Position numbers and translations under genes: made by a program. Source: Chlorops oryzae (taxonomy: Eukaryota; Arthropoda; Insecta; Diptera; Chloropidae). Taken from it: 64,000 nt of DNA. Positions 35,338-49,200 of this stretch are shown here, in pieces. The stretch spans positions 7,388,240 through 7,452,239 of the forward strand of contig CM035807.1 in assembly GCA_020466095.1 (NCBI GenBank). Direction: 5' to 3'. Position 1 is the stretch's first letter. Each line of letters begins with the position of its first letter. The notes beneath the pieces are model-generated. The model was given only the letters and a program-made list of their open reading frames with translations, was not told the origin of the DNA and did not search any database.

Positions 35338-37636
35338 GTTAATACATATACTTATCATGCAATAAAGGGTTAATACTGATACAAAAAGTATCATTAGTTT
35401 GGAAGAAAGTAAGCAAAAAACGATGTTCTATATAAAAATTCCCTTCGGACAGTAATATGACATGGAGTTGTCTTTGCATGAACTTATTTTATTGTCCGGT
35501 CGTGTAAAATCTTCACATCAAAATCGCACTGCAAGCGACCGCATAAACACTGCACGAAACAACACCACTCGGAACGCTTTTTAGCCCGAATGGGGGGAAC
35601 CTCGTTCGATATTCACTTCAAGACCAATGACAAAAGAATGTTTTAAATAGAACCCAAAGCTCATCAGCGTTAATGGCGTGATTAATAGAATCGTCGCAGG
35701 CGCATTGAAATAACTTACGAAGCGATTAAAAAGCATAAAGCAGAAGCCACAACCCATATGCCATGCTCAACATAACAGCAATCAACGATTCGATCGACCG
35801 ACTTCGACTGGTTTGCCTTATCACAGAAAACAAAAAAAAAAAAAAAGAAAAAAAAAAATTCAGAATAAAACGACGCGATCGCACACACCAATGCACAGAA
35901 CTTGCATAGATACACACATCGAAACAAAGCAAAAAAAAGCAACTCCAGTGCTAAGTACAAAAGTATTTTTATGTAAAGTTTTTTTTTTTTTTTTTTTTTT
36001 CAAGCAAAATCATTTGAATGGACGGACGGACGACGACGCAGTCGTGTTAAAAGGTCATTCGTCACTTACGTGTTTTGTTTTATGTATGTATGTCCGGAGC
36101 GACGAAGACAAATGCTGCTTCTGCTGCTTCTTCTGCTGCTTCGTGTCGTGTCTTGGCCACATGCATACATGGATCGAGTTTATGCGAGCATTTAATTTAT
36201 GCACACACACCGAACGGTCAAATCGATTTTATGAATATTTAATGCCAACACAACAGGCCGGTAGGCGCTTCGCCAGAATTTCCGATTAGATTCTGATTAG
36301 ACTCGCATAATTATGTTTAGCAGACCACAGAAACAACTTCCGGTTAACAATAGGTACCCAAAAAAAAAAAAAAAAAAGGCGCGTTGACAATGAAAGAACA
36401 ATGGCGATCGTGATCGTTGGGTATTCAGACACCGAATTACTATATCTATATATAATTATTTTTTTATGGTCAGACCGACAGCGGCAACTTCGCGTTTGGG
36501 TAATCCTTCATTTAATTGGTGCCTGAACATCTCCACAATTAAAACCACGCGCTCAACAAAACGATCGACGAGTGATTGGAAGCGATTTCGTAGCGCACTT
36601 TTATCACTAATTATCATGCGATTTATCATAAGAAGATCACAATAGTTGTTATTATTTTTCTTCTTCTTTCTTCTTATTTAAAATTTCCTCTATTGACTTT
36701 TCACAAGCTATCCAAACCAAAACAAACAAATCACCAAACAAAACTCATCCGAAACACGTTCTTCGCTCTGCGATCAATCGTCCGACTTGCTCAACGCACG
36801 AACCAGCAGTAATAGTATCCAAAAAAAAAAAAGAGTCGATTGTTATGCGATCAGCCGACCGACAACCTTTCCGTTTGAGAGAATCACGACGATTGCTATA
36901 GCAGCTATAGAAAAATGTGCTGCATTCTCCTCGCTGGATCGAAATGGCAAGCAACATAAAAGCAAAACAAAATCAGAAAAGCCGAAGAGTCAGTCGATCA
37001 CTCTCAATGCAATGCAATGGGATTCTCCCCGTTCAAATGCTTCAGTCGATGCTCTTTATTTTATTCTGGCTCCCGTTTTAATATGCTTAGCGCTCATCGC
37101 CGACCAAACTGAAGAAGTTCTCAATCAATTTCAGTTGGGTCTGTGGGGATTGTTTCTCTTGGTTCTTTGGTTTTTTTTTTTCTTTCTTCAAGCAGATGAT
37201 TTTGATAAATTTAACTTGATAAGGCATGGGGCTATCCATTTTCAGGCAGTCTTATATTCATCAAGAAGCATGAGGTCAAGTTATGCTTTTTCAAAGAATC
37301 AAAACGCAAAGATGGGGGCAAACATGAGGCATACACATATGATAAGGACAAGCCTAGAATGAGGAAGATAAAATAATTTTAGTGGTTTTTCCCTTTAATT
37401 ATTATTACTAGGATTGTCCAGTGGTCGAAATTTGACCACCACATACATATGTATATACTGTTGTGTGTTTCGCGCCTATCTCTTTCTCTTATCTGACTGG
37501 GTATTTTAATGTTATGTTAACGGAGAATACCTTTATATAGGATTTGAGATCGTAAATTTACCAATAAAATACTTTCAAAGAATATCCTCAAACGATATTC
37601 ATGCTCTTTCACATGCGGAGCTAGGACATTCACTTT

Positions 37637-37832
37637 CACTGTTGCCAGTTTTTTAGGCGATTTATCTCCTAAATGTCTCAAATTAAGCCCGAAAATCCCA
37701 TGAATTTGATTCTGAAATCTTCTAAAAACCAAAACTTGTTCCACTAAAAGATTCCCTAAAGGCATTTATCTCTAATTAGCCTCTCAGTCCTAGAAATTTA
37801 CATTTCTTTAAGGAAGATTCCTGGCAGCAGTG
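37637..37832. mobile_element. CACTGTTGCCAG-family MITE, copy 1
   Basis: CACTGTTGCCAGTTTTTTAGG begins it and CCTGGCAGCAGTG ends it (inverted). The internal TGAAATCTTCTAAAAACCAA block is shared with copy 2 at 43875-44089. Confidence 0.6.
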
Positions 37833-37872
37833 TTTCCTATCTCAAATTATTTAAATGCCCAGCGACCAACAG

Positions 37873-38015
37873 TGCCTACCGCCTACAAACTATACGAGAT
37901 TGTAGGTGACCTGCCTACCAATAGATAACAAAGTATACGAGACCGTAAGCGACCTGCCTACCAACAGCTTACAAAGTATACGAGATTGTAGGCGGCCTGC
38001 CTACCAATAGCTTAC
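37873..38015 (+). repeat. 43-bp tandem repeat, about 3.3 copies
   Basis: CTGCCTACCAATAG recurs at 37911, 37954 and 37997, separated by ACAAAGTATACGAGATTGTA-like units. Unit length is exactly 43 bp with light divergence. Confidence 0.8.
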
Positions 38016-38227
38016 TTAATGTGGTGGTGATAGGCGTTCATTCTACAAAACGGCCACGCTCGAACAAAAGTATACTAGGATCGTATATGAGTTCGTGGGC
38101 ATGCGAATTGTGTTGCGGTTCATCGCTTCTGTAAGCAGCATTTTGGGCGCTGGGTGTTATTCCTCTGTCTTCTCTAGGTCTCTTTCTCGTTAATCTCTTT
38201 CTTCCTTCAAATCTCTCTATTTCTCTT

Positions 38228-38231
<4 letters not shown>

Positions 38232-38268
<37 letters not shown>
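38232..38268 (+). repeat. (TC)n microsatellite
   Basis: An almost pure CT dinucleotide run of about 18 units in a wider CT-rich tract (38160-38310). Confidence 0.9.
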
Positions 38269-38270
<2 letters not shown>

Positions 38271-39099
38271 AAGTTTATCTCTTTCTCTCTTCAAATCTCT
38301 GTTTGCCTCTCTTCCGTTGACATACCACCAATTCGATGATATCTTTCGAATGTACAAGAACACCAGAGCCTTAAAAATATTAAATTCCTCTAGCTTGTAT
38401 CGGAGAATTAGCCGATCGCACAGTGATCATCGTCTTTTCTTATCGGAATATCTGCTTCAAAAGGAATTAAGGATATGTATTTATTAGTAAAGTTTTCAAA
38501 ATTCTTTAATTTCTTCATGCTAGCCCATTGCAATCATCCCGATTCGAAATGAATATTCCCCGAGAATATTTTCCCTAAAAATGTTTATCCGCAGAAAAAG
38601 GAAGTACCTACAGTCGAAACTCTCTACCAGGAATTTATTTCCCGGTTCCTTGAAATTCTAAGCGTCAATAAAAGAAAGAATGTCACGATCTTTGCTTATA
38701 AATGTTTAAAATACTTGGTTCCTTTAAATTCACTTCCCCAGTGTGTTTAACAATGGGAGATTTTTTTTTTTTTTTTGAAATCCGCAGAGAAAAACTCCCC
38801 GGGAATATTTAGAATTGGTTCACAGTTCGATATGAAAACACTACAACTTCTTTGTGGATAGAATAATATTCTAAAGAAGGCCTCAATTGATCCAATTTGG
38901 AGTAACCCCCCAGCTGAATGACCTCAATGTCTCACGCTTCTAGCTTGTGATCTTCTATATTATTCGATATTCCATAACCGTCACGCAGTCAGAAACCGTC
39001 CGTCCCATTCGCTTATGAAATTCTCCAAGTGTTTCGCCAATGCAGCAATCAAATTCTTAGAAACCCTACAAAATTGAGCCAAATTCAGACACAGCGGAA

Positions 39100-42000
39100 A
39101 TATCCAAAAAAAAAAAAAAAAAAAAAATGCAGACTTCAAATAAAGTGAAGAGACGGTATTTCTTTCTCGTACTTTTTATTTAATTTATTTTTTTTGTGTA
39201 TTCGGTCTTTTTGTTCTTTTGTGTTTTTTTTTTTTTAATTATTTTTATTTGCTTTTTCTTTTTTTGGCTTTTGGCTTTTCACTAAACTTAGGTAAAGTTC
39301 ATTTGAATTTATTTCATTTTTTATTTTCATTTGAATTTCATGCTCAATTTGACTTGACGACTTCACTTCTGCTTTTAGTTTTTATTTATTTATTTTTTAT
39401 TGGATTATATTCAAATTAAAACTATACATAACTATATATATTTTATATATATATATATACTCCTCGTAATCGTACATATTTGCCGTGTATACGAATTCAT
39501 TACATACGTACATCCGTTCGCATGCATTTACATACTAATGTCACTCATCGTTTTTTAGCGTTTAAGTCTGCGCTTCCGTTGATCGCCACAATTCGCTCTC
39601 GCTTTCGTCCTTTTCTAACATCCTTTAAATAACAACTTTTTTTTCATCTTTTTTTTTTAAATAATATTAAAACTAAAGATTTTTCCGATTTCTCTATGTC
39701 TTTTGGGGCTTTGAAGTAGGTTACTTTCGTTCATTATTTCATATTTTTATTGACTTGTACGCAGATACACCATTCCATTACTTAGAGAGAAAAAAGTTTC
39801 TAAATAATTGTCAGAGAATATTTTATATCAACAATAATTTCATTAAATTTTCATTTGTTTTTAGTTTATTTTATTTAATTTTTTGCTAGCTTAAATTTTA
39901 GATTTTTCTTTATTTAAATTTTTAATTTTTAATGTTTTATATATTGTGTCTACGATTTTTTGTTTTTTCTTTCTTTTTTGGCTAGAGAAAAAGAATATTT
40001 GAAAGAAAATTTTATAATCGAGGGTATGGTTTCTTTTGGAAAGTGCTTATAGAGGGAACTAAGGAGCGAGTTTTTAATAAAAAAAAAAAAAGGTTACTAA
40101 ATTAAAATTAAAATTTTAAAGCTTTTCTAGGGACGTTTTTTGTTTTAGATGTAAATGATCAAGCGGTGAGAAGAAATTAAGTCTGTTCTGAGAGCGAAGA
40201 AAGTTTCCAAGGATAAGCCTCAAGACTACAGGGGGAAAATCCTCTCTCTGTGACAGAGATAAGACAAAATAATATTGCTTTCGGTAGGGAATGTCGGGGG
40301 AATATCAAAACCACTAAATTATTTTTCAAAAGGGGATTAAAAATTCCTGAAGTACCGTGTCTGTGCTTATCTGAATAAATTTTGAGTTGGACACAATAGA
40401 TGATAAGAGACTTTCAGACTGAATCTGATGTGAATCTAAAATAAGATGATGAGGAGATGATTAGAACGAGACTAAAGAAAGAAGATTTTCTCTGAATTTT
40501 AAAGCTCGGTTCTTCATAAGTTACACACTCAAAGTATCATTAGGGCTTCAACTTTCTCGGTATCTACCGAATGAATATTCATAATCATTTTGAATTCAAA
40601 AAGCTCAATTCTTGTAAATTGATTTTAGTTTACTGAACATTTTATTCCCTTAGATTCTTCGGTCAACTTAAATTTTCAAATTCATATTCATTAAGTTAAT
40701 TCTAATTGCATTTAATAGAGTCTTATCGAGTCCTTACACGCAATTAAGTACCACGACATGAGAAAAATTTTAACTTCACAAGTTCTTTCCATCAGTTCAA
40801 ACTTCTTTATGACAATAATTCATTCATTTTCAATTCCACAATATTATTCCATTGACTGTTGACCGTAAGCTCGAAAAAAATGAAAAATTTTGCCAAGAAC
40901 AAGTTTTTAACTACAATCAAAAACGATTACAACAGACCCGGTTATAACAGACTATCACATATAGTTAGTAGACAAAGCCTGCGGTCGTTCCGAGTGTAGT
41001 GGGAATAATGCATCGAACTTAAATGCAGTTGCGTCAAGTTAAGATAAGACTCAAGAATATAACTTAGAGAATCAGTGGTTCAATCTAAAAGTCCAACTTG
41101 ACTTGAGAATCTGGTGAACTAATCATTTAGTGGAATTCAAACTACGCTCAGTTAAGACTATCCGAGCTTTTATAGCAGAACTCATGGGTAATCGATCTGT
41201 TGATGAGCGATGCGATAAAAAGCAATAGAAAAAGTAGGGACGACTCTAAACAGAGGTTATCTTTAGTAAATTCGCTTGAGATCTTCGACGGCATCGTTAG
41301 GTCAGTATAAGAGGGCAAGAATTCATTACATACTGAGGAAAGACTTTATATAATATAAAAATACAGTAGGTAAATATAAATAAAATTTTTAAAAATTATC
41401 CTAAAACAAAAGAAAAAACAAAGTGGCTTGGTTTTGTGTAGTGCTTCGACTTAGTCTGTACCGTCTTGTGAAACCATGGGGACTTATTTGATTATTATTC
41501 AGTAATGCTTTTGAAAAAATAAGCTCTGTAATATTGCAAGAATTTTATATCGTATATATATAATTTATTATTCCGTTTATTTTTCTTTTCTCTTCTGATA
41601 CACGAAAATTATAGATTTAAAAATAAATTCAGTAGGAAAATAATTTGGAATGATAGTTTCTTTTGTTTTTAAGTATTTAACGCGCCGTACTTTGTGTAGT
41701 TCTTCTGGTGTATTTAGTTTAATTGAAAGTGAAATTTTTCTAGTTTTAGTTCATTTAGTTTGTATGTATTTGTGGCACTGGGTTTATTTGTTTTTCTTTT
41801 CTTAATAATTTCCTAAAAAGTTTGTGTATTTTTTGTTTTTCTTCTAAGTTGACTTTCTAAAAGTAGTGTGTGTAAGGTTATTGTGTATTGGGTAATTATG
41901 TGTTGGTGTATATATATTTTTTTTTAATAACATTTTACTTAAAGCTACGATTTCTTTTTTATATCTATTTACTATTGTTCTTATTTATTTTAAATTTTTA

Positions 42001-43600
42001 TTTTATTTTTTTTTATTATATAATCAATAAACAATTTAACAACTTTGCCGTCTCAAGCGCTGTTGATTTGAAGGTTCTCATTTCTCAAGCAGCGCTCTAT
42101 GACGGCACATTTTTTTTTTTTTCTTTAAATTAATGACTATTTTTAAAGTTCCTTTTTTTATAATTTTCTTTCTCTTTTCTATTTTTTCATTTTTCATTTT
42201 TCATTTGAAGTGCAAGTCAAGTGCTTGTTGTAGTTGTAGTTTTTGACATTGGCCATTTGAATGTTTGCTTAAATGATTTCTTTATTTAGTGTGATTATTT
42301 TGTGTGTTGTTTTAGCATTTTGTGTTCTTTCGTTCTATTTTTTGTTTTTGTAGTTCTTTTTTTTAAATTTTTTTTTTTGCTTTTTTTGTGTTTTTCTTTT
42401 GTTTTGTTCTTGTTTATTTGCATTTGCATAGTCCGTGATGTTTGTTTGACTTTCATACCTTGACGATTTTCTTAAACTTATGCATTTCTCATTCATTTCA
42501 AGTTAAACAAATTCATAGATTTCTAACGAAAATTCGACTAGTTTTTTGATTTTATAAGAATAGAAATCGCAGCAGAACAAACTCGGCCCTGTATCGCACC
42601 ACATATCAAATCATATAATTTCTTAAAAATCATTCAACCTTCTTCAATCGTCGATCTTAGGTTTGTTGCCAATCGCAAATCAACGTCTTTAAACATGGCT
42701 CAGAGGATCAGTTAATACTAATACGCCTTGAGAGCATCATCCTCAGCGGCCAACCCGCCTATGAAAATTTGAAAAAATTCATTTCTTATGGCATCTTCAG
42801 GAGCGTTGATTTACCCTTGGCAACAAGTCTGAGGCCTGCATTTTTTTTTTATTTCGTTTAATTGTGAATTTATTCACATAAATCTTCTTCGTTCACACAT
42901 CTTTAAATTAACGCGATTAATCCCTCCCGTCTTTTTTTTTATTTTCTCTGCATCAGTATAAATGGAATTTCTACTTGAGATCAGTATTTTTGTGCCTCTG
43001 TGTTGTGAATATTTTGTTCTTCCATTTGTTAAACTGCCACCTTTTACTAGATTATTTATACTCTCGATTTTACATTTTGGTTCTCAATCTTTTTTATCTC
43101 TCTTACACGCTACACAGAAATGAACGATTGTTGCAGAGTTTTGTTCAGCTTTCTCGCTTTCAAAGTGGAATGAGGCTTGCAGAAAGGACCATACTAGTGT
43201 CACTAGTGAAAGTCAAAATGTAATTAAAGTACAGGAAAGGAAAGTACGTAATTGAAATTTTTTTTGAAAATTTAAAAAAAAATGGACTTCACATCAAAAG
43301 ACTTTTGGACCTTAAAAGCGTGAGCCTCTTCCTCACTTTCAAAGCTTTTTCGTTTGCACCTGAATGAAACGTTCATTTATTGCACTTAAATTCTCATAAA
43401 ATTAATTCAACCTGAGTTCCTTTTTATCAATCAATTTCTTTTCATACATAACATACATAGCTACTCTTCTTCTGCACTAATTCGATTTCTATTATGTTAT
43501 TTCTTGAGTGTTTCTGAATGTTTTTGCATTCGCAATTTTCGTCCATGAGGCTCTGTTCATTTTTAAAATAAACCTATGAATATTCTTAAATGTCTTTTTT
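39100..43600 (+). other. T-rich strand-asymmetric region between CASK and tsl
   Basis: Over several kilobases the plus strand shows far more T than A, with words such as TTTGTTTTTCTTTTC and few long A runs. Open frames are short and hydrophobic from T-richness. It may be a long untranslated or non-coding transcript, or simply biased intergenic DNA. No splice-supported exon is visible. Confidence 0.3.
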
Positions 43601-43874
43601 CGTTTTAATGAAACTTGAGCAATTCAAAAGACGAGCACCAATTTAATTGATTAAATATTCAAAAGAAATGGCCACGAAGAGCTACTCGAAAAACATTTTT
43701 TCTCCAAATTGTAAGTATATAAAATAAAAACAGCCCTTCGAAAATAAAACCTCCTCAAGTTTTTTAATGAAATGGAACTAGGAAATAGCAGAACGTCATT
43801 TAGAAAAAGCATAGGGGAACCGATTACTTTCAGAAAAGCTAACAAAACTGGATAAAACTTGGAGTGACCATATT

Positions 43875-44089
43875 CACTGTTGCTAGTTTTTTAGGAGAAT
43901 ATTCCCCTGAAAGCCTCAGAACAAGGCTTAAATTAATTAAATTTAATTTTGAAATCTTCTTAAAACCAAAACTTGATTCAATAAGGTCCCATGAAATATT
44001 TGCCCGCCCGCCTTCCTGCCCCTAGGACTTCACAAAAGATTATAAATGTCTTTAAATGTAGGGGATATTCCCCTCAACTGGCAACAGTG
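43875..44089. mobile_element. CACTGTTGCCAG-family MITE, copy 2
   Basis: CACTGTTGCTAGTTTTTTAGG at the left and CAACTGGCAACAGTG at the right. It shares GAAATCTTCTTAAAACCAAA with copy 1 at 37637. Confidence 0.65.
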
Positions 44090-44240
44090 GTCCTCAGTGG
44101 ACCTCAATCAAATACCTTTGCTATCTTCGAACTTTTCAAAAATGTTCATTTAAAAATTTTTAAGCCTGGTTTAAGTTCTCCTGAAGACTATCATTAGAAA
44201 GATTAAACCATCAAAAAGTTTTAACTGGGTTGAAGACTAT

Positions 44241-44448
44241 CAGGCCAATTCTGAATAATCGGATTTCCGGGGAATTTACTTTTCTCGAGACTAAAATTCT
44301 CATTTTTTAAATGGATAGGGTAAGGAAAAATATGGGTATGGGTCAAATACCCATTCTCCATCGAATTTCTTCCCCCAAAATATTTATAAAAGAAGAAGTT
44401 TACTCTCGAGAAGAGAATTCTTTCCCCGGGATATTCAGAATCGGGCTG
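44241..44448. mobile_element. AGCCCGATTCTGAATA-family MITE, copy 2
   Basis: CAGGCCAATTCTGAATAATC at the left and ATATTCAGAATCGGGCTG at the right, with TTTCCGGGG and CCCCGGGA just inside and TCTCGAGA/TCTCGAGAAG further in. The whole unit is nearly palindromic. Looser relatives begin near 38522 and 48400. Confidence 0.65.
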
Positions 44449-45527
44449 TATGAGCCTGAATGAAGATGGCAATCTAGTTCACGTGAAGAAAATAAGAATA
44501 ATTGAAGTTTCTTTAAATCGAAAGAACTTTGAATAGATTAATATTTCGAGTAGCTGGACGCCAACCGATTTCATTACTAGGAAAGTCATACTTTTCTGTG
44601 TTTATTTTATTTAGTGCACGTGCCATTTTTTAATTTTCGAATTTCTCAAATGTTGGGTAAACTTTTTCCTTCTTCAGTTTCTCTCCACTCTTTCGATTAC
44701 TCCAATTTCCACTTCATTAATTACGACTTTCGTTCAAAGGACATTCTAGTATTTCTAAAATTGTTCGAACAAAAAAAAAAAAAAAAAAAAAAAAAACATC
44801 TCAATAATTCTCAATAAAAATATTAATAAAATCGAATATAAATTACAGAGAGAAAAAGAAAATAAATATATAAATAATCACTATAAATATATAAAAACTA
44901 TAACAAAGACTCTCTTATATTATTTTCAAATAAAATTAAAAAAAAAATTATAAGAGTAAAACTTCTATCCATCGTTCCAGAAACATTCTTTCACATCCGA
45001 ATAAATTACCATAAAATTTACAAAATTTCTTCGATAGATAGAGGTTCCACTGTAAACGCATAAAACGAGAAAATATTGAACTTCCTTCGCACTTTATAAA
45101 TGCCACACGATATCGGCTTCCAACACAAACCACCCCCCCGCGCGGCTATGCTCCTTTCAGCTCATTCCGGTTCGATGGAACCATATACGGAATGTCTTCT
45201 AATGTTTGGTAATAATACTTAGTTTTTTAATTCTCTTACTCACGCTGCTTTTTTTTTTTTAACTTATCACGTCTTTTTGTTTTTTTGTGCATTGTTGAAT
45301 TGAAAATTGTGTTTAAAATCGATTTCGTTTTGCTTTCCTTTCTTTGTGTCCTTTCCCCGTCGTGTCGTTCTGTGTTTTTTTTTTTTTTGTGGAATTTTTT
45401 TGAAGATTTTTCACCTGTGTGTGCGAAAAATTTAAAATCGTCCAGTATTTGCTGCTGTTGTGATGCCATTCGTGTATGCTTCCCATTCGCATTCGCAGCC
45501 GTCGACACATTCGATTTCACTATCTTG

Positions 45528-45707
45528 TCAGTAGAGCCACGACACCGGCACCCATTGTGGTGTTGTATGAACACGTTCGATAGCCGCCTCCAATGTAGCA
45601 ATCGTCTCGCTAATATCGTTGTTCACAATTGTCAAATCGAAGAAATGGCCGTACAATTGCCTCAGCATATCCGATTCCTTGGCAAGTCTCTCCAAGCTGC
45701 CATCGTA
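45528..45707 (-). CDS. CASK: CASK last coding exon: end of guanylate-kinase domain
   Basis: Encodes 59 residues and TGA, from [20 protein letters not shown] through FFDLTIVNN to [10 protein letters not shown]. The acceptor is TTACAG and the phase is 0. Confidence 0.95.
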   Translation of the reverse strand, partial: YDGSLERLAKESDMLRQLYGHFFDLTIVNNDISETIATLEAAIERVHTTPQWVPVSWLY

Positions 45708-46186
45708 CTGTAATTTATTAATTATAACAAATTATTATTAATGGATTAATCAATTCGATATATGTATGAGAGAAGGACAAATCAAATTTACGTCAGCGAT
45801 ATTCTGCAACGAGGGTGCCGCAATAAACACAACGAAAGGTGTAAATTCAGCAGTACGCAATATTTTGAGCGCCTGTGGTTCCACATCCAGTATAGCCATT
45901 TTGCCTTCAGTGTGTATGCGTCGTATGGTATCTAGCTTGGTGCCGTACATGGCGTCCTCGTGTGTACCTTTTTTTTTTATTTTCGTTTTGTGAAGACGAA
46001 GGAAGAAGGAGCAAATCAAATTAATTATTCAATTCCATTTTCACTGCTACTACTCACCATACTCCAGATACTCATTGGCGGCAATATCGGCCATCATCTC
46101 ATCGTGCGAAACAAAGTAATAGCTACGTCCGTTTTCTTCTTCCGGTTTTGGAGGTCTCGTTGTATCTGTACCGAGAGCGAGATGGG

Positions 46187-46220
<34 letters not shown>

Positions 46221-49200
46221 AAATCGCAATCGAAATCAAGCATTAAAATCATATCAAGTGAATAAAATAAAACACATTTAACGCAATTCGCACGACTTAC
46301 GGGGTATTGGGTATGCATATTTATCGGGGTATTTTGATATTAAAGTATTTTTTATATGGCGACGTCCGACACCATGTGCACCCAGTAGAACCAACGTTTT
46401 ACGCTGGAAATTAGGATCACCGACTGAAAGGACATACAAACAACATACAATTTACATTTATTTATTTTTATTATTTTTTTTTTTGTATTCTTTATTATGT
46501 TCTCCGTGTTGTGTTCGGAATTCGTTTCGTTTTGTTGGTACGCAAATTTACCTGGCACTTTTACAACCTCTTCGTACGTGACGACATCTAATGTATCGAA
46601 AATGGCATTGTGCTTTGCCAGATATTTGTCCCGGCACTGCTTTTTCTTTCGACCGAATATCGAGCAATTCACTGCGGAAATTGTAAATGGGGGAGAATTT
46701 TAATTTATGCCATCACATCCATCCCGTTTCGGGAAGTTGGGGGGAGGGAAAGCAATCACACGCTTAGGTGTGATAAATTTTCATGCAGATTTCGAAATTA
46801 TTTAAATTTCGAATATAAAAAAAAAAAAATTTACGCATACCAAGAGCTCTCTCGTGCTATATCAGGTCATTTCACACATTCAATTCAATGACCAAAATTT
46901 CATTTAAGTAATTTTTTCAAATTATTTTCTTTCAATTTCAAATAAAATTAGAAAAGTTGTACCTTGAAAATGAAAAAATTATTACGAAATAAAATTATTC
47001 CTATGTATAAATTTTTCTAATAACTTCAATCTATATTAATTTGTAAAGAAATGCAGAAGAACCGAAAAGTATAAAGCTTTCTCTAAGCAAAAACACTAAA
47101 AAAGAAGAAAGAACTTTCGAGCTACAGTCGGTCGTGCTCGACTAAATACATTGAATTGTTTGTCGAAAAACATGAGTTTTGAACGGATGACGGTCGTTAT
47201 TTCATTTGAAAATGCCCAAAGATGCCCTCTAATTCCTGGCTCCGTCTTCCTTCGAATAGAGAAATAAAAAATATAAAAAAAATTAAAATAAATTTCAGAT
47301 TAATTTTTTCATTGAAAAAAATTTTCGGCATTAGAGAACTAATATATGGGCATTTCCGCCAACCTCCTGAGAAAAACTATACTGTAAACTAGTGTAATTA
47401 AAGTTGAAGAAAAATCACCTACTTTCTGATTTATTTGAATTTTTTTTTGGATTACAGACAAAAAGTTAGATGCAACCCTGTGTGCTTAAAATTCAAAAAT
47501 ACTTCTCGATTACCCAGCAGGCATTTTTACTCAAAATTTGCTCAAAATGAGCTATTTATGAGTTGAAAAAATTTGGTTCAAAGTCTGAAATAGCTATAAG
47601 GGAGAGAAATATGAGATACATATGAGCTATTTGGCGCACTTTTCTGAATTCATTAAGAGCTCAATATGATATGAATAAGGCTTGGATTTTGTTGACTTTT
47701 ATACATTTTAAAGCATATTTGGGACATTCAAATTTTGTTCAACTCACGCTAAAAGTCAGGATTCAAATCGATTTTTAACTTCAATATTAATGTGGGTTCG
47801 ATTATGCAAATCTTAAAAATATCTTTGCCTAATTTTAACTTTGCTTAACGACTGATGCAAAGCTGGGGACAAATAATATCTTTCTAGCTATATAAGCTAG
47901 TATGCTGTGTATCGTTATGTCTTATTAACCGAAGCTGTTTGATATATCAGGCACTAAAAAAAAATATTCCTTTTCAATTTTAGCCTATAACGACTGTAGC
48001 CAGAATCATTTCTGCCACAGTTAGTGCTTTTCTACACGAAGAAGCTGTGAGTATCGAATTATAATGTGCTTTTAATATAAATCATTTCATTTTGAACTAC
48101 TCTACTAGAATAGCCTGTCCATTCGCCAGTTAGCTTAAATAGTTATAAAAAAGAGCTAATTTAACATTACAAATGGATTTTTAATATGTCATTATGAATG
48201 CCTTTATATAAGTTCATAAACGAGTTTGATTTTCGGTTTTCAATTTCAATCTCATATCTAGCTCTTCTTAAGCTCATTTTGAGCTACAATAGAAATTTTC
48301 AATTTTGTGAGCTCATTTTGCCTGCTGGGTACTGATGCTTTACATATGCAGGCATTTTATCTTCCTATCATTTGTTAATTTTTTTATTTCATGAAGTTTA
48401 TCAGCCCTATTCTAAATGAATATTCCCCGAGAGTTTTTTTTCCCCAGAAATTTTTCTTCGCGGAAAAAGCAAGGTTTCTAAGCGTCAATACTCGGATCTA
48501 TTTCATTGCATTGACCAGGGGTGGATTAAGAAAATTTTCGGTCACAGACAGTTGTGATTTTGCCGCCTCAGATAGCAATCTCATTTTCGCCTTTTCTCTT
48601 ATTGATGCATTGCTGTCAGAATTTTCCGCCTATATTGCTAATAAGATAAATCCGCCATTGGCTTTGACTGCCAAGTCCATCAGCTTTATTAATTTTTAAA
48701 TTCTCGAAGTATCTCAAGAAATGTCGCCACCTCAGGGAGTTGCTTTAAAATTTAAATAAAATGAAATGAAACTAAAATTTTCGAATATTTAAGGTTTAAG
48801 GGAAAGAACTTTTCTCCACACCAGCCTCTTCATTTTTCATTCTAATGTTGCATATACATACATATCGGCGAAGAAGTTGTTGAAGAAGTTAAAAAAGTCC
48901 TAAAACTTTTTGTTCAAAGTTTGAAGCCGTTAAGCCCAGTCATTATGAACGAATGAAGCAACGAAAAAGGAATGACTGCTTAAATATTTCTATTTCAAGA
49001 AAAACCAGTCCCTTGTCGACCCTTATCCAGCTCGTAAAAAAAAATAATAAAAGATATAACAAAAAAAACAGAAAAACTAAATTTATCAAGATAGGTAAAT
49101 AGGATTTCACCCCATGCCCTTTTTTGTCACACTATCTGACACGCCAGATTTTATTCAACTGAAATGATATTCTCATTTCTGTCCTAATAAATATAAATTA

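Noticed and set aside
36787..37362. 191-codon plus-strand frame
   Set aside because: Composition follows a T-run and a poly-A run; no domain, no splice sites, no similarity recognised.
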